Positions 8,929-19,779 of a DNA stretch of 64,000 nt are shown in pieces. The notes beneath the pieces were generated by a model. That model had not been told where the DNA came from, did not search any database, and saw only the letters and a list, made by a program, of their open reading frames with translations. Both the position numbers and the translations under genes were made by a program. The stretch spans positions 1,178,001 through 1,242,000 of the forward strand of contig NZ_CP029191.1 in assembly GCF_008642335.1 (NCBI RefSeq), in the 5' to 3' direction. Each line of letters begins with the position of its first letter. The first letter of the stretch is position 1. Source of the DNA: Streptomyces venezuelae (lineage in GTDB: Bacteria > Actinomycetota > Actinomycetes > Streptomycetales > Streptomycetaceae).

Positions 8929-11040
8929 ATGGCGGAGGAACGGCGGCGGGAGCGGCGCGGCGTCGCGTGGCTGGTGTGCGGGCGGCGCACCAAGTGGCTG
9001 GTGGTGCTGTTCTGGCTGGTGGTGATCATCGTCGCCGCACCCCTGGCCCAGAAGCTCACCGACGCCCAGGAGAACGACGCGGAGTCATGGCTCCCCGGCT
9101 CCGCCGAATCGACCCAAGTCCTGGACATCTCGGCCGAGTTCAGGCCCGAGGTGATCCCCGCGATCATCGTGTACGCCCGCGAAGGCGGCCTCACCGCGGC
9201 GGACCGCGTGCAGATCGCGCAGGACGTGCGGCAGGCCAAGGAGCTGCGCGCCCACGGCATCCGCGGCGCCGAGACCCGCGGCCCTCTGTACGACGAGAAG
9301 GCGGGCGCCGAGGCGGCCCAGGTGGCCGTCCCGATCACCATGGACGCCGAGGGCTGGGAGCGCATCGGGCCCGCCGTCGACAGCATCCGGGAGCGGGTCG
9401 GGGACGGTGGCGACGGCCTCGCCGTGCACATCACCGGTCCCGGCGGCACGGGCGCGGACTCGGCCGAGGCGTTCGAGGGCATCGACTCGACGCTGCTGCT
9501 CGCGGCGGCCGGCATCGTGATCGTCATCCTGCTGTTCACCTACCGCAGCCCGACGCTGCTCCTGGCCCCGCTGCTCTCCGTGGTCACCGCGCTGTTCACC
9601 GCCCAGGCCCTCATCTACCTCCTGGCCGAACACGCGGACCTCACCGTCAACGGCCAGAGCGCGGGCATCCTGACGGTCCTCGTCTTCGGCGCGGGGACCG
9701 ACTACGCGCTGCTCCTGGTCGCTCGCTATCGCGAAGAACTGCGCCGTCACGAGGACCGGCACGAGGCGATGGCCCTGGCCCTGCACCGGGCGGGCCCCGC
9801 GGTCCTCGCGTCGGGTGCGACGGTCGTCCTGAGCATGCTGGTGCTGCTGGCCGCCGAGATGAACTCGACGAGCGGTCTCGGTCCGGTCGCCGCGATCGGC
9901 GTCACGGTGGGGCTCCTGGCGATGCTGTCGCTCTTCCCGGCCCTCCTGGTCATCTTCGGCCGGTGGTTCTTCTGGCCGCTGATCCCGCACGTGGGCTCCC
10001 CCGAGCCGACCGAGCGCGGCCTGTGGGCGCGAACCGGCCGGCGCATCGACCGCCGCCCGCGGCTGATCTGGGGCGTCACGGCGGCGACCCTCGCCCTGCT
10101 CTCGCTCGGCCTCCTGCAACTGCGGGCCGACGGCCTCAGCAACGCGGACGCCTTCACCGACAAGCCGGACTCGATCACCGGCCAGGAGGTGCTCGCGCGG
10201 CACTTCCCCGCGGGCTCCGGCGATCCGCTGGTCATCGTGGCCGGTCAGGCCCAGGAAGACGCCGTCGCCCGCGTCGTACGGGACACCCGTGGCGTGGTGC
10301 CCGCGAGTGTCGCGCGGCCGCCGGGGACGAAGGCCGCATACGACGGCAAGGTCCTGTTCGAGGCGACGCTGACGGACTCGTCGGACAGCGCGGCCGCGAA
10401 GCGGACGGTGGAGCGGGTGCGGGACGCCGTCCACGCCGTACCCGAAGCGGACGCGCGGGTGGGCGGCGGCACGGCGGCCCTGGTCGACATGGAGCACGCC
10501 ACGGCCCACGACAACAAGCTCATCATTCCGCTGGTCCTTGCCGTGGTCCTGCTGATCCTCGCCGTGCTGTTGCGCGCGGTGGTGGCCCCGCTGCTCCTCA
10601 TCGCGACGGTGGTCCTGTCCTTCGCGACGGCGCTCGGGCTCAGCGCGCTCGCCTTCCGCCACCTCTTCGACTACGCGGGCGAGCCGACGGACTTCCCGCT
10701 CTTCGTCTTCGTGTTCCTGGTGGCGCTCGGCATCGACTACAACATCTTCCTGTCCACCCGCGTCCGCGAGGAGGCGGGCCGTCAGGGCACGCGCGCGGGC
10801 GTCCTGACGGGTCTCGCCGCGACCGGCGCGGTGATCACGTCGGCGGGCCTGGTCCTCGCGGGCACGTTCGCCGCGCTGGGCACGCTCCCGATGGTGGCGT
10901 TCGCCGAGATCGGCTTCGCGGTGGCGCTCGGCGTCCTGCTCGACACCTTCGTCGTACGTTCGGTCCTGGTGACGGCCCTGTTCCTGGACGTCGGCCCGAA
11001 GGTGTGGTGGCCGCACCCGCTGGCACGGCGTGGCGACTAG
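8929..11040 (+). CDS. MMPL-family RND transporter
   Basis: A 703-residue membrane protein with two repeats of one transmembrane helix, a large extracytoplasmic loop and a five-helix bundle: [18 protein letters not shown] at the start of repeat 1 and [20 protein letters not shown] at the start of repeat 2. The RND/MMPL proton-relay segments are visible as [20 protein letters not shown] in repeat 1 and [18 protein letters not shown] in repeat 2, each with the conserved Asp-Tyr pair. GGGGGAAG precedes the ATG. Family members export lipids, pigments or drugs; nothing here fixes the substrate. Its stop overlaps the convergent MFS gene by 4 nt. Confidence 0.92.
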   Translation: MAEERRRERRGVAWLVCGRRTKWLVVLFWLVVIIVAAPLAQKLTDAQENDAESWLPGSAESTQVLDISAEFRPEVIPAIIVYAREGGLTAADRVQIAQDVRQAKELRAHGIRGAETRGPLYDEKAGAEAAQVAVPITMDAEGWERIGPAVDSIRERVGDGGDGLAVHITGPGGTGADSAEAFEGIDSTLLLAAAGIVIVILLFTYRSPTLLLAPLLSVVTALFTAQALIYLLAEHADLTVNGQSAGILTVLVFGAGTDYALLLVARYREELRRHEDRHEAMALALHRAGPAVLASGATVVLSMLVLLAAEMNSTSGLGPVAAIGVTVGLLAMLSLFPALLVIFGRWFFWPLIPHVGSPEPTERGLWARTGRRIDRRPRLIWGVTAATLALLSLGLLQLRADGLSNADAFTDKPDSITGQEVLARHFPAGSGDPLVIVAGQAQEDAVARVVRDTRGVVPASVARPPGTKAAYDGKVLFEATLTDSSDSAAAKRTVERVRDAVHAVPEADARVGGGTAALVDMEHATAHDNKLIIPLVLAVVLLILAVLLRAVVAPLLLIATVVLSFATALGLSALAFRHLFDYAGEPTDFPLFVFVFLVALGIDYNIFLSTRVREEAGRQGTRAGVLTGLAATGAVITSAGLVLAGTFAALGTLPMVAFAEIGFAVALGVLLDTFVVRSVLVTALFLDVGPKVWWPHPLARRGD

Positions 11041-12368
11041 GCCTTCTTCGCCGCCCTCATGGGGATGGTGAGGCGCCGTACGTGTGGCAGTGCCAGCGGG
11101 AGCAGCGCCGCGGTGGTGACCGCGGCCGCGGCCCACGCGAGGGTGGTGTGCAGTCCGAGCCGGGCGGCGGCGGGGCCGGTGAGGAGGTAGGCGACGGGGA
11201 TGGGCAGCATCTGGCCGAGCGTGGAGTACGACAGGACGCGGCTGAGGCGGTCGCCCGGGATGCGTTCCTGGAGCAGGGAGAGCCATACGACCATGGCGAG
11301 CTCCAGGCCCGCGCCCGCCACAACGAACGCGGCCACGAGCGCGGGCAGCGGGGCGCGGACGGCCATCGCGGCGAGGGGCAGGGCCAGCATCACGGTCCCG
11401 CCGCACACGACGGCGCCGGCGGCGGACGGCCGCCACGCCAGTGCCAGTGCGGCCCCCGCGATCAGGCCGCCGGTGAAGGCGGACACGACCACGCCCCACA
11501 GCGCGGCCCCGCCGAGGACCCGTTGCGCGTACAGCGGCCCGAGCATCTGGTAGCCCGCCAGCCACGCGGAGCCGGTGACAGCGGCCTGGCACACCATCAC
11601 CGCCAGCCAGCGCCGCCGCCACACCTCCTGCCAGCCGCGGCCCATCTCGCCCCGCAGACCGGTGCCCGGCCTGCCCTCCCGCGGCGCCGTGGAGTCCGGG
11701 CGTACGGCCGCCCGGGGCACCTTGATCCGCGCGAACAGCACGGCCGACACCGCGAAGGTGACCGCGTCCCAGACGAGCGCGAGGGCGGGGCCCGCCGCGG
11801 CGATGAGCACACCGCCGAGCGCCGGGCCGGCCATCTTCCCCACGTTCTGCCCGAACTTCAGGAGCGCGTTGGCCGTGCGCCGCTGCTCGGCCGGTACCAC
11901 CTGGACGACGGCGCCGTCCGCCGCCGGAGCGAAGAACGCGCCCGCGGCACCGCACACCCCCGACGTGACCGCGAGCTGCCACGTGTGGACGGCGCCGGAC
12001 CAGATCAGACACGCGGCCGCCGTCTCGGCGAGCGCGCAGACGACGTTGGACCACACCATCACGCGGAAGCGGTGGTACCGGTCGGCGATGACACCGCCGA
12101 CCGGCAGCAGGAAGATCTGCGGCAGGACACCGGCCGCGAGCACGATCCCCAGGGCCTGCGGGCCGCCGCCGGTGGCGAGCGCGGCGAACGCGAGGGCCAG
12201 CGGCGCGACGGCCGATCCGGCCCACGACAGCAGGTAGCCGCACCAGTGCAGCCGGAAGCCGCGCCGGGCGAGCGGCACGACGGCTTCACGCAGCCGGGCC
12301 CGCCCCTTGTTCCGTACACCGGGCCGGGGCTCCGTCGGATCCGGCGGCGCCGCGCTGACCGGCTTCAT
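11037..12368 (-). CDS. MFS transporter (drug/siderophore exporter type)
   Basis: A 443-residue protein with about 12 transmembrane segments. The MFS motif between helices 2 and 3 is present as GGVIADRYHRFRVMV. The half-molecule linker is a charged stretch (PRAAVRPDSTAPREGRPGTG). Overall it resembles DHA3-type exporters (enterobactin- or macrolide-efflux-like). No adjacent biosynthetic genes suggest a substrate. Its stop overlaps the convergent MMPL gene by 4 nt. The first 35 residues are a charged cytoplasmic tail, so a later start is possible. Confidence 0.88.
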   Translation of the reverse strand: MKPVSAAPPDPTEPRPGVRNKGRARLREAVVPLARRGFRLHWCGYLLSWAGSAVAPLALAFAALATGGGPQALGIVLAAGVLPQIFLLPVGGVIADRYHRFRVMVWSNVVCALAETAAACLIWSGAVHTWQLAVTSGVCGAAGAFFAPAADGAVVQVVPAEQRRTANALLKFGQNVGKMAGPALGGVLIAAAGPALALVWDAVTFAVSAVLFARIKVPRAAVRPDSTAPREGRPGTGLRGEMGRGWQEVWRRRWLAVMVCQAAVTGSAWLAGYQMLGPLYAQRVLGGAALWGVVVSAFTGGLIAGAALALAWRPSAAGAVVCGGTVMLALPLAAMAVRAPLPALVAAFVVAGAGLELAMVVWLSLLQERIPGDRLSRVLSYSTLGQMLPIPVAYLLTGPAAARLGLHTTLAWAAAAVTTAALLPLALPHVRRLTIPMRAAKKA

Positions 12369-12478
12369 CCCGGAGACTCTAGGGCGGCGCCGGTCCCGCG
12401 CACGCCGGGCGCGCCAACCTCCCCCGAACGGTCAGCCATCCGAGGGAGAGCGAGCCGTACGCCTTGATCGTGCAGCCG

Positions 12479-13921
12479 TCAGGCGGTGCGCCGGATCAGC
12501 GCCAGATACATCGCGTCCGTGCCGTGCAGATGCGGCCACAGCTGTACGTCGGGTCCGTCGCCCAGCGCCGGGACGCCCGGCATCAGGGGCCGCGCGTCGA
12601 CGAGTTCGGCGCCGCCGTTGTGCTTGAGGACGTCGTCCACGACGGCCCGCGTCTCGGCGAGGTGCGGGGAGCACGTGGCGTATCCGACGATGCCACCGAC
12701 CCGCACCGACTCCAACGCCGTGCGCAGCAGCCCGCGCTGCAGCGGGGCGAAGCCGTCCAGGTCCTGCGGGCGGCGGCGCCAGCGGGCCTCGGGGCGGCGG
12801 CGCAGGGCGCCGAGTCCCGTGCAGGGCACGTCCATCAGGACGCGGTCGAACGTGCCGGGCCGCCACGGCGGGCGGGTGCCGTCGGCCGCGATGACCTGGT
12901 AGGGCCCGGGGTTCCCGGCGAGCGCCTGGGCGACGAGGCCGGCCCGGTGCGGCTGCTTCTCGGCGGCGAGAAGAGCGGCGCCGCGCTGGGCGGCGAGTCC
13001 GGCGAGCAGGGCCGCCTTGCCGCCGGGGCCCGCACAGCCGTCGAGCCACTTCTCGTCGGGTCCTTCGAGCGATGCGTTCGCGAGTGCGAGCGCGACCAGC
13101 TGGCTGCCCTCGTCCTGCACACCCGCGCGCCCCTCGCGCACCGCCTCCAGGGAGCCGGGCTCGCCGCCCTCGCTGAGCCGCACGGCATACGGCGACCAGC
13201 GTCCGGGCAGCGCGGAGTCCTCGCCGACGGAGTCGAGGAGTTCGTCGGCGGTGGTGCGGCCGGGGCGTGCCACGAGCGTCACCTCGGGCCGCTCGTTGTC
13301 CGCCTCCAGCAGGTCCTCGATGCCGGCGCGGCCGCCGCCGAGGGAGTCCCACAGCGCCGAGACGACCCAGCGGGGGTGCGAGTGGACGACGGCGAGGTGG
13401 TCCTCAGCGTCCTCGTCGTAGGACGGCGCGACCTTCGCCACCCAGCCGTCGAGGTCGTCCTGGGAGACCTTGCGCAGCACGGCGTTGACGAACTTGGCGC
13501 GCCCGTCACCGAGCACGACGCGGGCCAGCTCCACCGACGCGGAGACGGCGGCGTGCGTCGGGATGCGCGTGCCGAGCAGCTGGTGCACGCCGAGGTTGAG
13601 CACGTCGAGGACCGGCGGGTCGACCTCGCGCAGCGGCCGGTCGATGCAGGCCGCGACGATCGCGTCGTACGTCCCCTGACGGCGGAGCGTTCCGTAGACC
13701 AGCTCGGTGGCGAGCGCCGCGTCCCGCGTGTCGAAGTCGCCCTTGTCGCGCGCCTTCTTGAGGAGCGGCGGCAGCACGAGGTTGGCGTACGCGTCGCGCT
13801 CGTCGACCGCTCGCAGCGCCTCGAAGGCGAGGTAGCGGACGGGGTCCTTCTGCGGGCGGCGGTACGGCTTGCCGGACTTCCCGGAGGGTTTACGGGGTCG
13901 CCGGTTCGGCTGGTCGTTCAA
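12479..13921 (-). CDS. rsmB: 16S rRNA (cytosine-967 C5)-methyltransferase RsmB
   Basis: 480 residues: an N-terminal NusB-like RNA-binding domain (about 25-165) and a C-terminal SAM methyltransferase domain. The SAM loop is DGCAGPGGKAALLA near 294-307. The two catalytic cysteines are present, C367 in DVPCTG and C417 in ATCSPH, as required for m5C chemistry. A lysine/arginine-rich tail begins the protein. It is downstream of fmt, about 100 nt apart, on the same strand, a frequent bacterial pairing. Confidence 0.96.
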   Translation of the reverse strand: MNDQPNRRPRKPSGKSGKPYRRPQKDPVRYLAFEALRAVDERDAYANLVLPPLLKKARDKGDFDTRDAALATELVYGTLRRQGTYDAIVAACIDRPLREVDPPVLDVLNLGVHQLLGTRIPTHAAVSASVELARVVLGDGRAKFVNAVLRKVSQDDLDGWVAKVAPSYDEDAEDHLAVVHSHPRWVVSALWDSLGGGRAGIEDLLEADNERPEVTLVARPGRTTADELLDSVGEDSALPGRWSPYAVRLSEGGEPGSLEAVREGRAGVQDEGSQLVALALANASLEGPDEKWLDGCAGPGGKAALLAGLAAQRGAALLAAEKQPHRAGLVAQALAGNPGPYQVIAADGTRPPWRPGTFDRVLMDVPCTGLGALRRRPEARWRRRPQDLDGFAPLQRGLLRTALESVRVGGIVGYATCSPHLAETRAVVDDVLKHNGGAELVDARPLMPGVPALGDGPDVQLWPHLHGTDAMYLALIRRTA

Positions 13922-13955
13922 AGGTGCTCCGCTGCTGGGATGGGTCGAATGCGGG

Positions 13956-14016
13956 GTGGTCCGGATGCCGAGGGGATCCGGGTGCCGGAGGGGTCCGGAT
14001 GCCGGAATGGTCCGAA
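13956..14016. repeat. Degenerate 17-19 bp tandem repeats between rsmB and fmt
   Basis: The spacer contains about three imperfect copies of a unit close to GGTCCGGATGCCGGAG. It lies just upstream of rsmB. I see no promoter or coding sense in it; it looks like slippage-generated spacer sequence. Confidence 0.5.
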
Positions 14017-14021
14017 CCCGC

Positions 14022-14966
14022 TCAGCCTACGTCGCCGCGCCCCATCCGCTCACCCGGGGCGATCCGGACCCCGCGCGCCCAGTCCGCGCCACGCATCGGC
14101 TTCTTGCCCTGCGGCTGGACCCAGAGCAGCTCGACGGCGTGCGAGCCGGAACCGACGTACACGTTGTTCTTGGCGGCGGAGATCTCACCGGGCGCGAGGT
14201 CGGTGCGGTCCTGGATTGGCGCTGCCTGGATGATCTTCAGCCGCTCGCCGCGGAAGACCGTCCAGGCGCCGGGCGCGGGGGTGCAGCCGCGCACGACGCG
14301 GTCCACCCGCATCGCGGGCGCCGCCCAGTCCACCTCGGCGTCCTCGACGGTGATCTTCGGGGCGAGGGTGACGCCGTCGGCGGGCTGCGACACCGCCTTG
14401 AGGCTGCCGTCCTCGATGCCGTCCATCGTCGCGACAAGCAGTCCGGAGCCCGCGAAGGCGAGGCGCGTGAGCAGGTCGCCGCTGGTGTCGGTGGGCCGCA
14501 CCGCCTCGGTGACCGTCCCGTACACCGGCCCGGAGTCGAGACCCTGCTCGATCAGGAACGTCGAGGCTCCGGTGATCTCGTCGCCCGCCATCACCGCGTG
14601 CTGCACCGGCGCGGCACCGCGCCACGCGGGCAGCAGCGAGAAGTGCAGGTTGACCCAGCCGCGGGCCGGGATGTCCAGGGCGGCCTTCGGCAGCAGCGCG
14701 CCGTACGCGACGACGGGGCAGCAGTCCGGGCCGATCTCGCGCAGCCGCGCCAGGAAGTCCTCGTCGCGCGGCTTCGCGGGCTTCAGCACCTCGATGCCGG
14801 CCTCCTCGGCGCGCTCCGCGACCGGGCTCGCGACCAGCCTGCGGCCCCGCCCCGCGGGCGCGTCCGGGCGGGTCACCACGGCGGCCACCTCGTGCCGGTC
14901 GGAGGCGATCAGGGCGTCCAGTGCGGGGACGGCGACCTCGGGAGTGCCGGCGAAGACTAGCTTCAC
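14022..14966 (-). CDS. fmt: Methionyl-tRNA formyltransferase
   Basis: 314 residues; formylates initiator Met-tRNA with 10-formyl-THF. The start is the GTG at 14966, giving [16 protein letters not shown], the family N-terminus; the reading frame stays open further upstream but without conservation. The catalytic residues fall at the canonical positions N106, H108 ([13 protein letters not shown]) and D144 (GLDSGPVYG). The C-terminal tRNA-binding domain follows (about 210-314). It is probably co-transcribed with rsmB. Confidence 0.97.
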   Translation of the reverse strand: MKLVFAGTPEVAVPALDALIASDRHEVAAVVTRPDAPAGRGRRLVASPVAERAEEAGIEVLKPAKPRDEDFLARLREIGPDCCPVVAYGALLPKAALDIPARGWVNLHFSLLPAWRGAAPVQHAVMAGDEITGASTFLIEQGLDSGPVYGTVTEAVRPTDTSGDLLTRLAFAGSGLLVATMDGIEDGSLKAVSQPADGVTLAPKITVEDAEVDWAAPAMRVDRVVRGCTPAPGAWTVFRGERLKIIQAAPIQDRTDLAPGEISAAKNNVYVGSGSHAVELLWVQPQGKKPMRGADWARGVRIAPGERMGRGDVG

Positions 14967-15076
14967 TGAGGGGTACCTCGGATCTCTGGTCAGTGGTGGT
15001 CGGTGGGTGGTGCGACGGCAGCACACCAGTCTATGGGCCGCGCACGGGCCCCGCCCGGGCCGGTCGTCCCCGCTGA

Positions 15077-15811
<735 letters not shown>

Positions 15812-15827
15812 CCCCGCCCCACCGACC

Positions 15828-15866
15828 GCTGCCCCCTCGCTCCTCCGCCAAGGACGAGGGGGCAGC
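15828..15866. terminator. Hairpin between the HTH-like gene and priA
   Basis: 12-bp perfect arms (15828-15839 and 15855-15866) with a 15-nt loop, between two convergent genes, so it may serve both strands. Confidence 0.65.
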
Positions 15867-15909
15867 TTCACGTACAGACGTCGTCCACCGTCAGCTCAGA
15901 GCCGCGTCA

Positions 15910-18105
15910 TCACCCGATGTCCAACGGATCCACCCGCACCCGCACGGGCTCTCCCCCGGCCTCCCTGGCACCCTTCGCCCCCCGCGCCATCCGCGCGGCC
16001 TGCGCCGTCTTCAGCGAGGCGGCGAGTGCGGCGCCGCTGCCGGGCGGCACCCGGATCAACACGCGCTCCCACGGCTCGGACCCGGGCGGCGCCCCGGCAC
16101 CGCGCCGCGACCCCCCGGGACCGGCCCCCGCGGGCCCCCCAGCTGCCCCGCCCCGCACTGGAACCGGCCCCAACACCGCCGCGTCCGCGGGCAGTTCGGC
16201 ACCCGCCAGGAACTCGGCGAGCGCCTCCGGCGGGCCGGACACCGACGCCATGCGCGACACCGGCGGGAAGCCCAGCTCGGCGCGTTCCGCGAGTTCACGC
16301 ACCGCGTGGCCCACCGGATCCCACCGCACCAGCGCCTGCACCGGCCGCAGGGTCGGCTCGGCCACGACGACCACCGTGCCGCCCGCGCCCTGCGGCCGGA
16401 CCAGTGACGCGGCGCCGACCCAGCGCCGCAGCGCGTCCTCGCCGGCCCGCAGGTCGGGGCGGCCCAGCATGGCCCAGCCGTCGAGCAGCAGGGCGGCCGC
16501 GTAACCGCCCTCGGCCACGGGCTCCGCACCCGGTGTGCTGACCACCAGCGCCGGCGCCCCCGGCACCGTGTCGAGCACCTGCTCACGGCCCGACGTCCGC
16601 ACCGGCACCGCGGGGAACGCCCGGCCCAGCTCCTCCGCGGTCCTGCGTGCCCCGACGACCTGCGCCCGCAGCCGGAACCCGCCGCAGGACTCGCAGTGCC
16701 AGGCAGCCTCCTCCACCCCGCACCAGCCGCACCGCAGCGCGGACCCGCTCTCCTGCGCCTCCAGCGGCCCCGCGCACCGTCTGCACCGGGCCGGCTCACG
16801 ACACCGCTCACAGGCGAGCCGCGGCACATAGCCACGCCGGGGCACCTGCACCAACACGGGACCGTGCTTCAGCCCCTCACGGGCGACCTGCCACGCCAGC
16901 GTCGGCAGCCGCGCGGCCCGTGCCGCCTCGTCCCGCGCGAGGTCCAGGTCGCCCACGGTCCGCACGAGCGGCGCGGCGCCCCGCACCTGCTCGCGGTCGG
17001 CGACGAGCGGCGCGGCCCACCCGCTCTCGACGAGCTGCGCCGCCTCGACCGTGCAGCTCCAACTCCCCAGCAGGAAAGCGCACTTGTCGCGCGTCGCCCG
17101 CAGTTCGAGCACTTCGCGCACATGCGGGAAGGGGGCCCGGTCGTCACTGTGGTTGGAGTCCCCGTCGTCCCAGACGACGACGAGGCCCAGGTCCCGTACG
17201 GGCGCGAACATGGCGGCCCGCGTGCCGACGACGGCCCGGACCGTCCCGCGCCGCACGGCGAGCCACTCCTGATAGCGCCGTTCCTGCCCGGCGTCGGCGG
17301 TGAGCAACGCGTGCTGTCCCGGACCGAGCAGCTCGCTCAGCGCCGCGTCCACACGCGCGGCGGGCCGCCCGGTCGGCACGACGACGAGCGCGCCCCGCCC
17401 TGAGGCGAGCGTGGCCTGCACGGCGCGGGCGATCTCCTCGGCCCACTGGGGCCCCGGCAACGCCGTCCACACGGCGCGGGGCGCGCCCCCGGAGGCCAGG
17501 GAGCGCAAGAAATCAACCCCGTGCCCGTACCTCCCCCAACTCCCCGGTTCGGGCGCGGTCGGCGGGGCGGGCGGCTCGGGAGCCGCCTTGGCCTCGGCGC
17601 GCGCGTGCCGGGGCGGCACGGCGAGCTGCAACACGTCGGCGAGGCTGCCCGCGTAGCGATCGGCCACGGCCCGCGCGAGTTCGAGCAGCCCCGAGTCGAG
17701 CACCGGCTCCGGCGACACGACCTGCGCGAGCGCCGCCAGGGGCCCGTTGTAGTCGGTCTCCGCGCACCGCTTGACGATGAACCCGTCGATCAGCCCGCCG
17801 CCCTCGCGCCGCCCCTCCCGCACGTTCCGCGACCCGGCCCCGAACCGCACCCGGACCCGCACCCCGGGCTGCGCCTCGGCGTCCAGCTCCTCCGGCACGG
17901 CGTAGTCGAAATAGCGGTCGAGGTGCAGCACACCCTTGTCCACGAGCACCCGCGCGACCGGCAGCTCCTTGGCCAGCGCGGCCCCCCGCCAGGTCCGGGG
18001 CTTGGCGCGCGGCACCTTGGCCCTGCGCACCGACTCCCGGATCAGCGCAAGCTGCTCCGGCTCCTCGGCTCCCCCACCCTCGCCCCCTGCATTCTCCCTG
18101 CTCAC
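15910..18105 (-). CDS. priA: Primosomal protein N' (PriA-like, helicase motifs missing)
   Basis: 731 residues from the GTG at 18105. The N-terminal DNA-binding domain is recognisable (ARVLVDKGVLHLDRYFDYAV, then VRVRFG). The zinc region has paired cysteines (LACERCREPARCRRCAGPLE, then RCGWCG and HCESCGGFRL). The Walker A motif of true PriA (GxTGSGKT) is not found: the matching area reads ALPGPQWAEEIARAVQATLA, and the DEEH box is replaced by VVWDDGDSNHSDD. This fits actinobacterial PriA proteins, described as lacking detectable helicase motifs. It probably acts as a structural restart factor rather than an ATP-driven helicase (inference). It is separated from metK by a terminator. Confidence 0.9.
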   Translation of the reverse strand: MSRENAGGEGGGAEEPEQLALIRESVRRAKVPRAKPRTWRGAALAKELPVARVLVDKGVLHLDRYFDYAVPEELDAEAQPGVRVRVRFGAGSRNVREGRREGGGLIDGFIVKRCAETDYNGPLAALAQVVSPEPVLDSGLLELARAVADRYAGSLADVLQLAVPPRHARAEAKAAPEPPAPPTAPEPGSWGRYGHGVDFLRSLASGGAPRAVWTALPGPQWAEEIARAVQATLASGRGALVVVPTGRPAARVDAALSELLGPGQHALLTADAGQERRYQEWLAVRRGTVRAVVGTRAAMFAPVRDLGLVVVWDDGDSNHSDDRAPFPHVREVLELRATRDKCAFLLGSWSCTVEAAQLVESGWAAPLVADREQVRGAAPLVRTVGDLDLARDEAARAARLPTLAWQVAREGLKHGPVLVQVPRRGYVPRLACERCREPARCRRCAGPLEAQESGSALRCGWCGVEEAAWHCESCGGFRLRAQVVGARRTAEELGRAFPAVPVRTSGREQVLDTVPGAPALVVSTPGAEPVAEGGYAAALLLDGWAMLGRPDLRAGEDALRRWVGAASLVRPQGAGGTVVVVAEPTLRPVQALVRWDPVGHAVRELAERAELGFPPVSRMASVSGPPEALAEFLAGAELPADAAVLGPVPVRGGAAGGPAGAGPGGSRRGAGAPPGSEPWERVLIRVPPGSGAALAASLKTAQAARMARGAKGAREAGGEPVRVRVDPLDIG

Positions 18106-18157
18106 AGCTGCATTCCTACCAGACCGCACTGACACGGCCGCCCGGCCGCGGAGACGC

Positions 18158-18193
18158 CGAGGCCCGGCACCCCCGCAGGGGTACCGGGCCTCG
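18158..18193 (-). terminator. metK terminator
   Basis: Arms CGAGGCCCGG (18158-18167) and CCGGGCCTCG (18184-18193), extended inward by ACCCC/GGGGT after one mismatch. It lies 25 nt after the metK stop on the minus strand. Confidence 0.85.
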
Positions 18194-18217
18194 ACCGTGA
18201 TCCGGTGGGGGCGGGGA

Positions 18218-19426
18218 CTACAGCCCCGCCGCCTTCCGCAGCGCCTCCACCCGGTCCGTGCGCTCCCACGTGAAGTCGGGGATCGCACGGCCGAAGTGGC
18301 CGTACGCGGCGGTCTGCGAGTAGATCGGGCGGAGCAGGTCGAGGTCGCGGATGATCGCGGCCGGGCGGAGGTCGAAGACCTCGCTGATGGCCGTCTCGAT
18401 CTTGTCCGTGTCGATCGTGGCCGTGCCGAACGTCTCGACGAAGAGACCGACCGGCTCGGCCTTGCCGATCGCGTACGCGACCTGGACCTCGCAGCGGGAC
18501 GCAAGGCCCGCGGCGACGACGTTCTTGGCGACCCAGCGCATCGCGTACGCGGCGGAACGGTCGACCTTGGACGGGTCCTTGCCGGAGAAGGCGCCGCCGC
18601 CGTGGCGGGCCATGCCGCCGTACGTGTCGATGATGATCTTGCGGCCGGTGAGGCCCGCGTCGCCCATCGGACCGCCGATCTCGAAGCGGCCGGTGGGGTT
18701 GACCAGCAGGCGGTAGCCCTCGGTCTCCAGCTTGATGCCGTCCTCGAGGAGGGCCTTCAGCTCGGGCTCGACCACGAACTCGCGGATGTCGGGAGCGAGC
18801 AGCGAGTCCAGGTCGATGTCGCTCGCGTGCTGCGAGGAGACGACGACCGTGTCGAGACGGACGGCCTTGTCGCCGTCGTACTCGATGGTGACCTGGGTCT
18901 TGCCGTCGGGGCGCAGGTAGGGGATGGTCCCGTTCTTGCGGACCTCGGAGAGGCGGCGCGAGAGGCGGTGCGCGAGGTGGATCGGGAGCGGCATGAGCTC
19001 CGGGGTCTCGTCGCAGGCGTAGCCGAACATCAGGCCCTGGTCGCCCGCGCCCTGCTTGTCGAGCTCGTCCTCATCGCCCTCGACACGCTTCTCGTACGCC
19101 GTGTCGACGCCCTGCGCGATGTCGGGGGACTGCGAGCCGATGGACACCGAGACGCCACAGGAGGCGCCGTCGAAGCCCTTCTTCGAGGAGTCGTAACCGA
19201 TCTCGAGGATCTTGTCGCGCACGAGCTGCGCGATCGGCGCGTACGCCTTCGTCGTGACCTCGCCGGCCACGTGGACGAGGCCCGTGGTGATCAGCGTCTC
19301 CACGGCGACCCGGGAGGTCGGGTCCTCCCGCAGAAGCGCGTCGAGAATGGTGTCGCTGATCTGGTCAGCGATCTTGTCGGGGTGACCCTCGGTCACAGAC
19401 TCCGAGGTGAAGAGGCGCCGGGACAC
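18218..19426 (-). CDS. metK: S-adenosylmethionine synthetase
   Basis: 402 residues; makes SAM from methionine and ATP. Signatures are intact: [20 protein letters not shown] at the N-terminus, the [20 protein letters not shown] segment, [20 protein letters not shown] and the glycine-rich [20 protein letters not shown]. The start is the GTG at 19426 with AGGGAG about 6 nt upstream. It follows coaBC after a 350-nt gap. SAM supply affects antibiotic production in Streptomyces. Confidence 0.98.
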   Translation of the reverse strand: MSRRLFTSESVTEGHPDKIADQISDTILDALLREDPTSRVAVETLITTGLVHVAGEVTTKAYAPIAQLVRDKILEIGYDSSKKGFDGASCGVSVSIGSQSPDIAQGVDTAYEKRVEGDEDELDKQGAGDQGLMFGYACDETPELMPLPIHLAHRLSRRLSEVRKNGTIPYLRPDGKTQVTIEYDGDKAVRLDTVVVSSQHASDIDLDSLLAPDIREFVVEPELKALLEDGIKLETEGYRLLVNPTGRFEIGGPMGDAGLTGRKIIIDTYGGMARHGGGAFSGKDPSKVDRSAAYAMRWVAKNVVAAGLASRCEVQVAYAIGKAEPVGLFVETFGTATIDTDKIETAISEVFDLRPAAIIRDLDLLRPIYSQTAAYGHFGRAIPDFTWERTDRVEALRKAAGL

Positions 19427-19779
19427 ATCGCTCCCTGTGGTTGCAGCGGCTGCTGGCTGATCATGGGTGGACGGCCGGGAGCTGCGCCCGGCGTCGTCCG
19501 AGACCAGTTTATCGGTCACACTCGGCCGCCGGACCACATGTCTCGCCACTTGGGAGCCCTGTGACCTGCGACACTGCGTTGCGCGGTACGACGATCGGCC
19601 CTCGCCGGGAAGCCTCGTGCCCGATTTTGCCGGGTTTGAGGCGCCCGATGAGGCGAAGATGACATTGAGCCCTGCCCGTGGACACCTCGTCAAGACAGGT
19701 GCTCGAATATGGCCGAGTTCCGGATGGTGAGACGGGGAACACCGGCAGCACGGGGAACACGGGCAGTACCGAGCGGCCC
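19427..19779 (-). other. Long non-coding gap upstream of metK
   Basis: No gene is supported here. A -10-like TAAACT on the minus strand (about 19510) and a TTGACG (19693-19688) could belong to metK promoters. A CGCCTCA direct repeat and an ATCGGGC repeat lie around 19630-19660. I searched by eye for SAM-riboswitch cores and found none. Two 18-bp tandem copies near CGGGGAACACCGGCAGCA (19733-19750 and 19751-19768) lie just after the coaBC stop. Confidence 0.5.
19733..19768. repeat. Two 18-bp tandem repeats after coaBC
   Basis: Units 19733-19750 and 19751-19768 differ at two positions. They begin 11 nt after the coaBC stop on the minus strand. No hairpin terminator was seen here. Confidence 0.75.

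Noticed and set aside
8844..12467. Very long open frames across the MMPL and MFS genes on both strands
   Set aside because: They are Arg/Gly/Pro-rich shadows without motifs; the MMPL and MFS genes explain the region.
19427..19779. SAM riboswitch upstream of metK
   Set aside because: No conserved SAM-I, SAM-II or SAM-IV core could be found by eye on the minus strand.
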